From the NCBI GenBank assembly GCA_020086605.1, contig JACBWW010000012.1, forward strand, positions 14,650,881 to 14,714,880: 64,000 nt of DNA, given 5' to 3'. Positions within the stretch are counted from its first letter, which is position 1. Every line of letters starts with the position of its first letter. Both the position numbers and the translations under genes were made by a program. This stretch comes from Lanius collurio. Its lineage: Eukaryota; Chordata; Aves; Passeriformes; Laniidae. Positions 37,360 through 52,200 of the stretch are shown piece by piece. The notes under the pieces are model-generated. The model searched no databases. It was not told the origin of the DNA and saw only the letters and a list, made by a program, of their open reading frames with translations.

Positions 37360-40300
37360 TGGGCGCACGGTGCATGTGTGTGCATCCTGTGCTGTGCCCG
37401 GTGTGCGCTGTGCAGACATTGTGTGCACACACCTCATACCGTACATATCTGCCGAGGGGCTGTGCTCCCCTCTGCCTCCCCACCGAGTAATGCACAGGGG
37501 GGACACAACACCGGGCAGTGGCATCTGACAGCTGGCAAAGCCCCCGTGCCAGCACACAGCTGACAAGTATACCAGGAGAGGGAGCAGAACCCAACCTAAA
37601 GTGTAAGCTCCTCCACAGACAGATCTTAGGCCCACTCACTCAGCAATGCCTGCAAAGAGGGCAGCAGGGCTAGTCAACACTAGGTGTTCCAGTTTGAAAT
37701 GTTTTTGGTTTTTTTTTAACGTATAAGAAGCAAATTAAGAGTTCTGGATGCAAATTAAATATTATCCATCCCTAAGACGATTCCAAGTAGAATACCTATT
37801 GCGAGTGTTTTGAAAGACTTAAGTGCAGCCGTGCCTATGGGGAGGAGAATGCTGGGATGTGCTTGTTTTAGACAGCACTTGGCCTCACAACATTGATTGT
37901 TATTGTTCAACTGCATAAGAACTGCATTTGTATTGGACAACTAACAAACCTTAATTGAAACAAAGCAGCAAAGGGCAACAAGTGGAAGGAGTGGCAAGAA
38001 GATTTTAAGTCTTGTGTTTCTTCTGAATTTTGTAACTGAGCTCTAAAGTTGTTTTTAGAAAAACAGATGGAATGATGATTACTGTTTCTTTTGGTTTCTG
38101 AAATCCTTTGATAAAAGGTATAAGTTGAATTTGGTAATAGCTGAAATAATTCTCAGCTAAAACCATTTTGCAATTTAACAACAGCAATTGTTGAGATTAC
38201 ACAATCTCAGCTAAAGTTTGGCTGTGTCACAATGGTTTGGCAATCTGATACTTCTCTCAGGAGAGTGTATTTACTTTTCTTATTTCTCTGAAAGATTTTA
38301 TTTATGAGAAAAGTGACTATCAGTGTGTGTAGAAGTATGTGATCGCTGGCAAAGGTTTGCAATGATTGTTGCTAGAATTTGCAAACAGCCTGAAACAATA
38401 GCTCTGAATGCTATGATTTTATTTCTTCCTAATTTCAATGGAATAGTAAGTTTAAAATCTCGTAAATGAGATTTACATCCTACTCATGGAATGTGCAAGT
38501 GTTCAGACACAATTATCTCTGTGATTTTGATTCTGTAGTGCTCACCCGAGCAGTAATTGGTTGCACTTGTTTAAGAATATAATTTTACAAGCAGTCCTAC
38601 AAGTTCTACTTAGCAGTTCTTCTTTCTCTTACAGAGGAATGACTCCATTTCTTCATAGCTGATTTGATTATGTGGATAAATCAGCTGTATTTCTGTGCAT
38701 GGAGAAATGACTGTGATAATGCTGATAGAAGAAAGAGAGTTTTGCATCAGTTAGCTAATGTTGCAGTGTAGTGTCAGTGAATGAAGGACAGCTGTATCAT
38801 AATAGTTCAGCAAATAGTTCAGATTATTTTTTCCACTTCTGTATTTCAGAAAAATTTCTGTACACTGAAAATGTCTCAAAGGGAATGGCCCCTGCTGCTG
38901 TTAAATCTCTCACTTCTCTGCATTGATTTTTAGTGGGACTTGTATGTGGCCCTCATTATTGAATTAGTTTAGTATACCATTCTATTTAATAAGTGGTATA
39001 TAACCCATGAGTAAGCTACTTCTCCAAACTGTATTGGTTGCAGTTTGCGGCTTGCTAAAATCAGTCTGAGCAGCAAACTGCAGAGGGGGTTGACCTGGCC
39101 AAGTGTTACAGACTAAGACTGTTTAAACATGTTTATATTAAGTAAGGTCATTTAATATACCTGATCTTATTTTGACATTTTGCGTGGCCTCAGAATAACA
39201 AGGAGAAAGCAGAATAAATCTGGTTGGTTTCTGCAAATGAACCCATTTGTGATGGCAAGAGCAGCTTGGAGCTGTCGTAGAATGCCCTTGGGAGCACCTG
39301 TCCATGCATTGCTGTCATTAGAGGACTGACTTCCCCTGCTGTGCTTCTTCAGGAGAGAAGCCTGTTTGTCAGCTGCCTCAGGGACTGGAGGTGCAGGTGT
39401 TGGAGTTAGCTGTAGCTAAGCCTGAGCAGAAGCCAAAATAGCACTGAAGATATAAATGAGGAACTCTGCCTGGGGTCCTAGCATGTGTGTTTCCCTGGGC
39501 AGGGCTCTCTGTGCTACTGAGGTGTGGGAGGAATCCTGACATTAACTGAGCTGCTTCTGCCTGGTTCTGGACCTCAGTTCTATGGCAGCTGGATGTTTCA
39601 GCCTTGGCTAAGTCATTGAAGAAACAAAAAGTTGTAACTCTCAGGTTTGGTGGAGTGTGGAGATTCATACAGTTGGGCCCTCTCACACCCCAGTTGTCTA
39701 CAGGGCCACGGCAGCCCTGGGCAGCTTGTTCAACTTCTGATCTTTGTGAACTCTGTCTCAATGTTCTCCTCCAAAGAGAGTGGCAGTTTGAGACCAGCGG
39801 CAGCATGATTGTTGTGCTTCTAGTGTGTCTGCTCTATGTTATTCCATTTCCTGGACATGTGTGGGTATAGGAAGAGTTTTAAATGAGTATAGGTTGACCA
39901 AGAATTGTTAAAATACTTGGAGATCCACCTTCATATTCACTTTGCCAACATCTTCCAACCAACATGTATCTGCCTATGGTGAGCATAAGGAGGCTATTTC
40001 TACAGATACTCAAACTCCTGGAAGCTATGAGGGATGTTGGTGACATGGGAGGCCCTCCTTGAAGCAAGGCTACGGTTTCTCTATGGTCCTTGTGCCCAAG
40101 GCCTGCCTTGCATGGGAAAGCAGTCTGTCTCAGCCTCTTTCGTATCCTTGCTGTGCAGGAGGGCAAGCTTTCTTGTGACTCTTCCAGGACTCATGTCTGA
40201 TCCTGCTCTGGGAGCAGGCTGTCTGTGAACTGGGAAATTGATGACATGGTGGCCATGACTGTAAGGGGACGGTCCCGGAGAGAATGTTTGGGGCAAACCA

Positions 40301-42649
40301 GAGTCTGAATTTTGGCACTTGAACAAAAGAGGTGTAGTTGAAGAGAATTGTACAAAAAGTTTTGCTGGTTACTTCCCCAGGATCATGAGATGGGAGTAAA
40401 GAAAGAGCAGTCCAGACTGAGCTGCTCATCCACACCAGCTCAGAGTGGATTTGCATTCAGAGCCCCTGTCTGCCCTACAGGCAACATTTTGGAACCATGC
40501 CCATGGGAATTGCAGTAGAAAGTTGAGTAACTGTGTGCAAGAGTCAGCTATGAGGAGGCCAGGAGAAGTTTAAGTGTTCTGAGGAGTGAGTGAACTGCAA
40601 AGAGGGGTGCCTAGATACATGTTTATTAATGTATCAGTATAATCAGCAGCTGAGGCTGTGACAGGCTGTGTTGCGAGGCAGAACTTCCATCTTGTCTGCT
40701 TGGCTATTCCAGAGTTCATGACTCACACGTGACTAACCTAAAATTCCTTCCTAGACACAGGAGTGGCTGGGAAGAGACAAGGTCGCATGTTTTCAGGTGG
40801 GTGACAGGGTACTCCCACCAAGGAAGTTGTGACTGTGTCTGTCTGGATCATACATGGTCCCTGCAAAGAACCCATGATGATGAGACATTTGCTGTATGAG
40901 GCAGGACGTGTAATTGAAGCAGTGTCCCTGTGGCACAAACTTCTTGTTTCCTCTCCCTCACGTATGAATGTGAATACCTACATGAACACAAGTCTGGAGA
41001 CAATTGAGCCCTCTAGATTTTCTGGAGAAGTCTGCACAGAGCAATAAGGCTATTCTAGTTTTGATTACAGGCAGTAAGAAGCAAGTAGCTGAAAAAGTCA
41101 GGGTAAGTATTAGTTGGGACTGTACATGACATAGCAGAGTGACGAGAAATTAGTGATCTGCAGGACCAGAACAAGGAGTATGATCAACATGAACCCCATG
41201 GAAGTCAGGAAGGCAGTCTTCAATGAACTTGGGAGTTAGGAAACCAGCTCGGCTAAATCACTAAAACTGGAGAAGCAAACCTACAGGAAAGGAGAAAGTA
41301 AGTTAGCTTTTATGCATTGTTAAGGCTGAGAATAAAAGCACAACAGAAGCATGTGAGAACAAAATCAGAAATACAAGCATGAGATGAAATACAACTAGCG
41401 AGCAGAATAAAACCCCCACATCACTCCAGAAGCCCATTAATTGTGTGTAATAGAAAGTGTACTCTAATTGTAAAGTGAGAAAACTAAAAATGTCAGGAAT
41501 GCAGTACCTTCTAGGTTTCACTAAGGTAGTAAAATAAGGCAACTAATGCACTAGCCAGGTGCATTTTCAGTTAAGAAAAGGGTAGCATGTTTAAGCCACA
41601 TATTTTCAAATAGACCTGGATTCTCTCTTTAACTATGTCCTAGAGTATTTAAAGCTCTTGCTAACAGAATCCCAGTGTCAGTAATCAAAGTATTTGAGAA
41701 GTTATGGATGCTAGGTAGGATGTAAAGTGAAGAGAGAAAGGAGAAAAAAGGTAAGCAAAATTATTTTTCTGGAAAAATGTATTTGTACATTCCTGAAAAA
41801 TAACATAGGGATGAATAACTGGCAACAAACTCACATCTCAAAAATCTGATTGCCCTTACAACCACATGACATACCTTATGGATAGAGAAAAGCTCTAGAT
41901 TTAGTATGTCTTGATTTTCAGGGAACTTTTTATGTGCTTTCCATGTGGAAAATGATAATGTGTGTTCCATGTTGGTCTGCAGCTAGGTGCGTGCAATGCT
42001 TGTTGGAAAACCAGAGTTACAGAGTGGTTTTCTATCAAAATGGAAATGTGTATCAAGTTGGATTGCGCATATTCAGTATCTGGTGACCTGGATGCATGCT
42101 TATAAAAAGGGAAAATGCTCATTGAATTCACATATGTATCAGGCTGGGAGGGAGTGGGTATGCTGGAGGGCAGGGACAAAATAAAAAATTATCTTCAGTT
42201 GGAAATATGAAAAAAAGGGGAAGTTATTCAGCCAAAATAGATGCAGCCCTAGGCAGCAATAATCAGCTGGGGTAGGGGAAACTGATTAGGTAGAAATTCT
42301 GTACAATAATAACTCAGGATCTGAGTGGCCACAGACTGGGTGTGAGTCAACCATGGCTTATTATTGCAAAAAAAAGATAAGCGTTCTGCTAGGATGTATT
42401 ATGGAATTAGAGTTTGCAAGACCTGGCAAGGAATTCTGCTTTGCTTAACAGTTGTAAAGCTAGTTTTGAATGCTGCATGTGAAGAATGATGTGGACCACC
42501 TAAAGGGCAACCAGAATGTCAAGGGACCTAGAAAAAAATAGTGAATTATTTCAGATTCTTGAATTAGGGAAGAGGAAGAGTAGGAGAATGACAACAGTCC
42601 GCAAGTTTATGAGAATTTACTGATGAGAAGGGAATAACTTCTTTTCTCT
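37360..42649. other. Intergenic region upstream of ABHD5, no gene seen
   Basis: It starts with a TG/CA-rich imperfect stretch (37360-37435) at the edge of the CpG island, then becomes AT-rich. The longest open frame is 142 codons on the minus strand (39378-39806), without recognisable domain or splice linkage. No CR1 was recognised here. Confidence 0.6.
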
Positions 42650-42790
42650 GTCCACCAGGAACAGAAATTGCAACCAGGATATTTTAGGTTAAACATTAGG
42701 AAAAATATTTTTCAAGGACAGAATACTGGAAAAACGTTGCCAGTGCCATGATCCTAGTCTATCATTATCACTTTATGAACAGGCTGTGTG
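42650..42790 (+). mobile_element. Degraded CR1-like LINE fragment
   Basis: The stretch gaaattgcaaccaggatatt ttaggttaaacattagg resembles the CR1 segment usually reading like gcaccaggggaggtttagg ttggatattagg. It is weakly preserved, and the upstream sequence from about 42480 may be more of it. It is older than the copy at 42893. Confidence 0.5.
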
Positions 42791-42892
42791 CATCTCCTTC
42801 ATAATCAGAAAATTTAGAAGGTGTGGTGAAGCTGTCAGTATGACTTTCTGAGGACCCTGAGAACTGTTTCAGTTGTTTTTAATGTCTTAGAA

Positions 42893-43215
42893 CCACAGAA
42901 TCACAGAAGAGTCTGGGTTGGAAGGGAGCTTTAAAGGTTGTCTACTCCAATCCCACTGCAGTGAGCAGGGACACCTTCCACTAGACCAGGTTGCTCAAAG
43001 CCCTATCAACCTGAACTTGAGCATGCCTAGAGATGGGGCATCCTCAGTTTCTCTGAGCAACCTGTTCCAGTATCTCACTACCCTTATCATAAGAGTTCAT
43101 GCTTATATCAAATCTAAGTCTTCCATTTTAAACATTGAAAATGTTGCCCCTTCTTGTATCACTACAGGTAAAAAGTGGATCCTGTCCACCAGTACACCCA
43201 TTGTCTTGTCTCGTG
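42893..43215 (-). mobile_element. CR1 LINE 3'-end fragment
   Basis: The plus strand begins accacagaatcacagaagag (reverse of the tail), then gggacaccttccactagacc, aggttgctcaaagcccta and gagcaacctgttccagtatc. This is the CR1 3' UTR plus the end of ORF2, moderately diverged, about 320 bases. Confidence 0.9.
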
Positions 43216-46200
43216 TCCATGCCACTCCATTTGATACTAGCTGAAGGTTTCAAACGAAAAAATCCTCCTCACAGTCTTGCTCCTAGTTAAATTAATTTGC
43301 CTGTGAAACACAGTGCAGCTTCTCTGCTATAATCCTTCACCCTGTTGGTTGTAAACAAAAACTTGTGCAGTGTTTTGGAGTTTTCTTTGTATGTAAAACC
43401 ACATCTTTTTTTTTTTTTAACCCTAAAACGTAAGCTGTAATACTCAACTGGTCAACAATCTCCAAGCATCTGCCTTGAGTAAATACAGGAAGCCTCCTCT
43501 GGATATTGTATTTGGTATCTAGTAAGCTCTGAACCTGAGAATTTCCAGTCATTTCTCTTGTGAAATGAGTTTATTGCAGGCTTTTTTGTTAAAAATTATT
43601 TTAATACCTTTGTACTTGAAATATAATAAATGTTTTCTACCAGATTCATCAAAACAGCTGATTGTTTTTCATCCGTGTTAGGTCCCAGTTATTTATGTAT
43701 ACAACATGAGTAAAGAATAATTACTAGTAAAATCTTCTGCTTTGTGTGTGTGAAGAAAACATTGAGAGCAATATTTACAGTCAGTCAACATGTTTTGTTA
43801 TAATTTAATTATTGTTTCTTCTTTTGAGAGAAACTATTCTTTTTTTATTGTTCTGTTTTGATAGTAAAGTATTAGGGTTCAATAAGGCAAAAAAAGAAAT
43901 AGTTGTTATTTCTTCTGATTCTAGCTGGTAGAAAATAGCAATAGTAACTAGTAGCAGAGTGGAAAATACTTTTCTCCTTGGAGTTTGGTCTTTTCAACAT
44001 AAACATCACTTTTGTAAGGCAATGTCAAGATGAGTAACTGCTTAAGCTTGGTTTAACATACTTTTTTCTCCCCTACTTTGTAGCCTCTCTTGCTGGCCAG
44101 ATTCAGCCTTATGAGTTGGGTTTTGTTTTTTCTTACATTAGAGAATGCAGTGACAGAGAACCCAGTTATGTCTATGGTGCACTGTTTTAGTTCACAAGAA
44201 ATGTTCACAAACATTTCCCTGAAAAAAGAAAGAGTCAAACAACACAAAGCATAATATCTGTTTACAGTTTGTTCTTTCAGCTTTCTCTTGGTGACATGTA
44301 ACTGCTGCTTCTCTTTGCTCTCCATGGCTTTTCTTCTGTTTGTTTACTGGGTGCTGATGACAGACGAATATGCACTGTCCTTCCTGAATACACTCAACCT
44401 TTGCATTTACATTCAAACCGCAGTGCTACCCTTTATACCACATATCTTAGTTCCCACCCCAGACTTGTCATGTTTTTATGTATTCCAGCCAGTATTTTTT
44501 GCTATGTCAGTTACTGATAAATAAACACAAAATTGGCATAATTAGATGATCCTGTTCTGGCCACTATTTTCAGCAGTGCCCACAGAGCAAAGACAATGGT
44601 TACTCCCAGAGACAGCAAATCTACAGAATGAATTTATATTAAACATGAAATATGTATTTCTGTAATCATAGTGTCCAAATTGCTGCAGTATATAGCAGCA
44701 TATATGCTGCATTTGTTTGTTGGGGTTTTTTCCTTCTAAATTAAAATATGCTATCATTTCTGGGAGAAGTGTATTCTTTCTCCCACTGGTATTTCCCACA
44801 GGACCTCAGGAGAGGGCTGGCTTTGAAACTGCTGCTTCTCACAGCAGCAGAATGGTGCTGATCTGTTGCTGTGGGAAGCAAGCACCCCCAGAGCACAGCT
44901 TCTGCTGAGTTTAGAGCTAAGTAGGAGAAAAGGACAAGTGACTCTACTGCTCATGAGCCAGCCCTTTCCTTTCTTGGATGCTGTGAGTTTCTGTGTTCTT
45001 CCTGAGGTCCTAATTAGCTGTCCTGCAGCTACTATCACAGTTGCATGACCTGCCTTTGTGTTGGGTAGAGAGTGCCCATGGAGTTCAGACCTTGTCCAAA
45101 GGTGAGAAAACCTGTAATTTAACAGTGAAAAAAAAGCTCTTGTAAGTGGAAGAGCTGGTGCATCTGAAGTGGCAGAAACTCCACTATTACAAAAAATGCC
45201 ATCCATGAGTGTTCAAGGATTTAACAAGACAGTCTCTGAAATTGAGTAAAAATCTTTCAGAGAAGAAGAGAGTACAATTTTTTTTTTTGTAACAGGTTGT
45301 GGAACAGAGTGATTCTTTCAGTGTTACCACATCTGTGGCTCAAGACAGCTGGCTGTCACACCTCCAGGTAAGTTCCCTGGTGAACAAGTTCTTCAGCTGA
45401 CCTGACTAGGCTCAGGTGAGATGCCAACAGCAGCTGTGGTCACACCTTTTCATTAGATCATGTGCGTGATTCTGTGTAATGTAGGAGAGCTCTGTCACTG
45501 ACCTAATTAGGGTGAAAAGCAAATCATAGTGGCTGCCTGCAAGATCCTGTGATGTCAGTAAAAGTTTTACCCTTGTACTTTTGTACCAATTTAACATATC
45601 CTAACTGCTTGTGCAGGGACCCAATGAACTAGAGCTCTTATCAAGCTTCTGGGGCAAAACTGATCAAAAATGAAATACTGTACTAAAATCTGCTCTGATA
45701 GTTCATATTACAAATTTTACTCAGCTAACTATCATGGAATTTCTTTTCAGCTGCACTGTTGCAACCAAGTGCACATCTTTTGTCTCATGTGTCTCTCAGC
45801 TTCAGAAATCTCTTAATTTTTTTTTGGTTTTGTTTTTCTTTATTTCACTAAAGCTTCTTTATCTTTTCTGCTGAATATACATCTGATTACTAAATTTAGT
45901 GCTTCTCTTCACATGACCTATTTCTTTTCAGTCTTAGTGTTGTTGCTTAGATACGCTTTTCTACGTATCCAAGACACTTGGTTTCATCTTGGGTTTTTTT
46001 TTGTGCTTTGGGCAATACAAACGGATTGTTATTGAATATTCTTCTGGTTTTTAAATGTAGTTTGTTTGCCTGGCAACTTGGTTTCAGCAGAACCTTTGTC
46101 TTTGCAGATCTGTGATTTGAGCTATAGTATACTCTGTGTAACATCAAACAGCTTATTATTCTTGCATTTCTTTACAATCAGTTACAAAAAGGGCACAATT

Positions 46201-49200
46201 ATGCCAAGTAAAGGCCAATCACTTATGAGAATACTAATATTTAGAGATAAACAGAGAGATATTCAATTTCATTTTTGTAGTGCTGTAGCTGCAGGTCATT
46301 TCCTGGAACACCTTACATGAACTTTTTTTTGTTTGTTTGTTTTAGCCATGGGATAGGGAAATTAAGTATACAGAAGGAATAAACTCAAGCATTTTAATTG
46401 GGACTGAAGTATTTTTACTTCTGCATGGAGTTTTGCTTTTGCCATTTTGATAAGGGTATAGTAGGCTAGGACAAGAGAAAGTTGAAGGAAGGGTGGCAGA
46501 GACTTTCTGAGGTAAAGAATAACTACCATGTTTGGAGAAGTTAAATAGTTTAAAATTCTTGGCCTAGAAAAGTGGTGTGGAAAGCAGCACAAGAAAAATC
46601 TTTAGAGCAATGGATGGAGTGGAAAGGTAAACAAGAAGCAAGCAAGCATTTACAAAACCTCACAGTACAAGAAGTAGAAGCATCCTGTGCATCATGGTAT
46701 AGATGAAAAAAACCATCAGGAGGTACTTTTTCATGTGACAGATACAGTGGAATGTGGTGCAGTTGAAGACTGAGGAGACAGAACTACATACAGGAGTAGG
46801 CAGGGTCATGGGAGGTGTCTGTTGGTTGGTATTGAAGATAGTGGCTGGAGACAAATCCCATCTCAGTCCTTTGGTCACTGATTGCTTTAAGCTGAAAAAG
46901 AACAACGAGAAGGTTCAGAGCATGTTGCTAGATTTTTATATGGCTTGTACTCTGATTTATTTAATGTACTGTCTGGCCTATGCTGCTGCATCTACACTGC
47001 TACTTGTTACCATGCTAATTGGATTAAACACAGCACACATTTACCTCCCTGTTCTACAGGCCTATCTTGATTTTGTTGAGTAGGGTGTTTGGTCATGTAG
47101 AGCAATTCCAAGAAGAAAGGGGAAACTTTTAAAGTTTACTCTTGTCAAAACATTCCATATGCTTACTGGTGTGTGACTAAGTAATCATACTGATGTGTTT
47201 ATTTAATACTGTGTATTTTCTTTGTGGGTACACTCAAAGTTTCATTATGGTTTGTACTGCTGGAGAAATAACAGAAAGATGTATGTATGAAGGTGTTACT
47301 TTAGGCTGTGCAAAAGAAAAAAATAATGCTTATGCTTGCTAATCAAACTGAATAAAATGTATGCAATCATGTCCTTGATGGGCAACTCCTTGTGTAGAGA
47401 ACTGTTGGCTTTTGAGGCTGATGCAGAACACTCACCTCTCGAGAAGACCAAGTGCCTACCTAACTAGAGAAGCAAAAAGCTAAATAAGCTGCTAATACAT
47501 ATCTGTGTAGTACCATTTTCACTGCTGTGTGGTGTATCTCTCCTGTACTCCCACTGTTGTGTCAGAATGGTGCAGGTCTGTCTTCGGTTTGTAGTGTCTC
47601 TGCCAGCCCTCTGCAGATATCTTTGATACCCAAGGGTGTGTCAAGTGGCACTAGATCATGCAGATAATCTCTGAGTGGCAGCTGAAAGGTCGCCCGGGGA
47701 GATCTGGCTGACACTCCTTCAGGTAACAGGAGTGTGGAGGAACCTATCTGGGGAACCAATTCCTCACCTGGATGTGTCAGAGCACTGACGTGCAGCCCCA
47801 AAAATATAAACATTTATACTTCAGCTACATGGGCTGAACTTAGTGGAGTCAAGACAAATAAATCACATTAAAAGACCATGTATGTATGAGTTACGTAGGA
47901 ACAGACTCCACACTGTCTAGAGTACAGTACTGGATACATTACTTGGATTCAATTTTTACTTGATTTTGGTGTCTAGTATGGAAGAAGCTTTAGTAAAGGT
48001 CGGTTAAAAGCTAAAGTATTGTTTCTCCTGGTCTTTTAAGGAACTATAATTTTTTACAAGTTTCTTCCTTATTCAAATAGGTTCAAATGATGTTAATTTG
48101 TCCTATACCAAACATTTACGTTAAAATAACAAATAAATGTATATGGCTTTTGAAATTAAAACCCCCCAAACTGATGAAGTGCCTTTATTACCCACAGTAT
48201 CCCTCAGAAAACTGAATGATGTCACAGTGAATAAATCAATAAGTAAATGTAATCATCTCATGACAAAGAAAAAAATTAACAAAACAACAACTACAGATCT
48301 ATATGATAATTTAAATTACATTGTGCAAATAATATTGCATCTTACCATAAGATCTGTATTTTTTTAATCAATGTTAACATTTTTGGGAAACTTAAATGTT
48401 GTTTTTCTTCATATTTATCTTACAACATTATTTTGGTCATACAACAAAGTCCCATGAGAATATTGAGATCTCCTGGAAGACCATTTAACTAAATGGGGCA
48501 CAAATACTGTCCATTGAAGGCAAAATACCTTCCACCTTTGAATTTAAGGTCCTACTTTCAAAAGCCAGATGTATGTTTGATTACCTTGCTAAAGATTAGG
48601 GAAAAAAACCAATGTATTTGGTAACTCAGTATTGCTTATTAACAGGTGCCTAAGTGAAGGATATGTAAAATCAAAGTATATTCTTTGACTTTTGAAGAAA
48701 GACAACATGTCTTTCTTCTGGCTAGATGCCGCTGATATCTGTAGTACTCCAGCATGCTAGGTCAGTGCTGCCAAGTGGATTGTTGCCTTCAGTGCAGGAT
48801 ACTGTTACTGACACCATCTAATACTGCCAGTGCCCATCTTAATTCTGCCGTCTACCAATCTCCCTGCTTTTAAGAACATTAAATGCCCAGAATGTTTTAG
48901 ATGAGAGTGTTTCAAACCTAGGTTGGTGTGAGTTTCCAGCTTCTCTGAATTGGTAAAGCTCTGCAGCTGCACACATTCTCAGCCACTTCAGAGTACACAA
49001 CTGTATTACCTGGAACTAGCCCAGAATAGCCTGTTCTACCAGTTGTTGCACAGATCCATATTTCCAGACATACAGAGATCCTCAATTCAGCAGGTCCTGC
49101 CTATCTGATGTGGAAAACCATCCCTCTGAACATATTGTTATATACCACTAAGGGCAGCTTTTGAACCCTTACCACTAGTCCTTTACAAGTGCATGAGGGG

Positions 49201-52200
49201 GTGTCTTGATTGTCTGTGTTACTTGTGCACTTAACACTGGCATGGAGACTACTTGTGGACACCTGAAACCATCTCACTTAGTCTGGAGGTGGGATTTCAG
49301 TTCAGGCAAGCTGATTCAGCTGGGGAAAAGGACCAGCCCTGCTTCTTACTCTTACTTTTGTTAGCAACATGTCAGCTTCAGAGTGACAACATAAATGGGT
49401 GCTGACAGTCCCTGAGTATTTCCCAGCATTTCCAGAGTGTCCAGAAGAGCAGTCAAGTTCTCTCCCAAGTGAGAAAGAACCATGCTGTTGCAGGTGCAGA
49501 TTTCATAAAGTAATAGATGAATCCTTCCACACCTCCACACTGGCCTTCACCACCTCATTCCCGTCTGTAGTCCAGGGAACTGGTGTTCCTAAGTGTAGCA
49601 CTGCAGCTTCTCTCAGAGCCACCAGTCCCAGGCACCTGGGAAGAAGCTGTGGCTGTCTCCATGAGCCGAGGAAGGTATGTCTCTGCCTGTACTGCTGGTC
49701 CATGCTGTTGTGTGTGCCTGCCCTGGGGGCCTGCCTACCTTATGTGCCTCTAGGGGAGTGTGTTCTTGCCACACAGCTCAGTATGCCCAGGGTGTGCACC
49801 TCCAACTGGCCAACACAGAAGAGAGAAGCCTTCATCTGCTGGCTTCGTGTAGAGCCTCCGAGCCCCCCAGCACTGCAGTAACATACAAAGCTTTATGTTC
49901 CCGTGAGTTCTAGGGCCTTACATGCAATACTAATGAGACTCACTGTGACTCACATACAGCTTTAAATACACCCACTCATACCTAGGCTGGACCGACTGAG
50001 ATTGTCTGTACCCAGACACCTGACACCCTCATTAAATCTGAAGTGAACAGACTCCTGATTATATAATATAATACCAAAGTAAAACATTATTTTTCCTGAA
50101 AAGGGAAGAAACCCCAAATGGAACTTGAATTCTATGCTCTGTTTTTAGTGCATGACTTCAGATCCCCCAGGCAAAAGATTTTTAAGGGCAACATTAATTG
50201 TTAATCTCTTTTTGACTTGTACTTGACATTTGACATTATGAATGGAGAATTCTTTAATTTAATGTTTTGCTTAGTTTATTTCACTCCCTTCTGCAACTTA
50301 AAACAGGGCAAATACTACACTCTTCTGCCATTCCCTCTTGACAAACACTAGACATCTGCTTCAGAAGGAACTGAGAACAGAAATAGAATTTCTGTTTTCT
50401 ACCACATTGCATTTCTAATTGCTGATTGGAGATGATTTTTACTAAAATAAAATCTTCTTAAAATTAGGTTTGCTATATCTGAGTGTGCTTCAAATCAGAT
50501 TGTAGAATTATAGACTACAGAAATAAAAGAGAAATTCAAAGACCTTGATATAATCAAGATTTTTCTGTACAGACTCATAGTACTCATAGATTTTAAGTGA
50601 ACCACTTGATACTAAGAAAGATAATATTCTAGTCTCTAATTAGTTGGAATTTTTATAAAATATCTTTAACATTACAAATATTTTGTATCTGGTATTCTTG
50701 AATGTATGACTGTAGCAGACAGGCCAGGTTAAACATTTTTTCAGATTCACTTTGTGTGCCTTGTGTTTCCCTGAACTGCCAGAAGATATCATATATCTTT
50801 ATTACCCTATGCTCTGAACATTTGATGACAGCACTGGGACCCACGTGAATGCAGATGTTGAAAAACTACCTGACTTTGCATTCAAGGAACTAGATGGATA
50901 CCAAAAGTACATGCTGAACTAGATCAGCACATGCAGTCTTTTAACAATAGCATATGCTCCCCTCCTAATTCTGTCAGTACTTTTCTTGTCAGTGCGCTGT
51001 AGAAGAGATCACAGCAAAAGACTTCCTCTTTTGACTCATCCTATTTTTCTTTAATAGCTAGTCTTACTTCAGTGATTGCTAAAATTTTTCACTGAATATT
51101 TCAAATGGTGCTATTTCCTTTAGTTCAATTTTTTTTTCTTGGTGTTGTTGGTTTCTAAGGGGTCAAGTCCCAAAATGATCCCATTTATATTTTGATAAAA
51201 AAATTAAGAGTGATTTATTCAAGACTTGCAATTTTAATTTCTGTTTTGAAGTCTTTGATGAGTAAGCACCTGTATGCATCAATCTGGGGTCATCTGAGAA
51301 TGAAGGTGAAGATATGTATGTAGATGTAGTCTGTAAAACTAGACTGACATCAGTAATAATGACAAATTTGGGCCCTCAAAAATAACAATTAATAGCAATA
51401 GGATATCCGTAGGTTAATGGATTTAACTGGTTTTGTCATTTTCCAAGCAATGGTGAGAACAGTCAAATCAACAGGTGTATAATTCATACTAGGGGATAGT
51501 AATTAAACAAAGAAATTATATGCAGACTTGGAAATGTATCTTACAGTGCAACAATGTGTACTGCAGGCAAGGAAAATAGATGTCAGGAGTCTTTAGATTT
51601 AAAACTGTTAGACAGCTGTCAGATCTAGGATCGCTTTGCCAGCAGTATGCCAGTGCTACAGCCCTTGTGTAAGTGAATGTATTTCCCTAGAGAAATCAGT
51701 TTATGGCAGTGTGAAGAATCAGCTAGAAAAACCTAGAGAACTCATCTTTTCATAATCAAGAGCTCCATAAAAAAAAAAGTTCTCAAGTTATGCTTCAACT
51801 TACTTAAAAATTAGAGTAAAAGGGATTGTATAGAGGTGTGGCATTTGCAATCAATATAGATTATTTCATTAAGTTGTCTGTAAGAACACATTAAATAGTT
51901 CACAAAGCACAATAAAACCCACCATGTACATATCTGGTGTCATTTGGAATGGCTGATGGTGTTCCTTCTCTCTGATTTTGGTTTACCTTAAAGCCTCATG
52001 CTGTGGTTGTCCAACAGCTGAATTCAGGCAGAAGAGCTGAAAGACAACTGGAATCATTCACTTCTTCATCCCTCCTACAGCAATTCCCATTCATAATTCG
52101 GAGCTTTCAGCACAGGACCTTATCATGTTGTTATCTTCACTGAGTGTTACTTTGAAGGTAGTGGCTGGAAGGACTTTTACTTAATAAAAAATCCCTGAAC

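Noticed and set aside
36119..37639. Long open frames on both strands of the ABHD5 CpG island (up to 282 codons)
   Set aside because: GC-rich DNA lacks stop codons. The frames overlap each other and the true ABHD5 exon 1, consist of low-complexity Arg/Pro/Ala/Gly and match no family.
49399..49881. 160-codon frame treated as a gene
   Set aside because: It begins at GTG without an in-frame ATG at the start, and the Cys/Ser/Pro-rich reading matches nothing known. Kept only as a possible noncoding exon.
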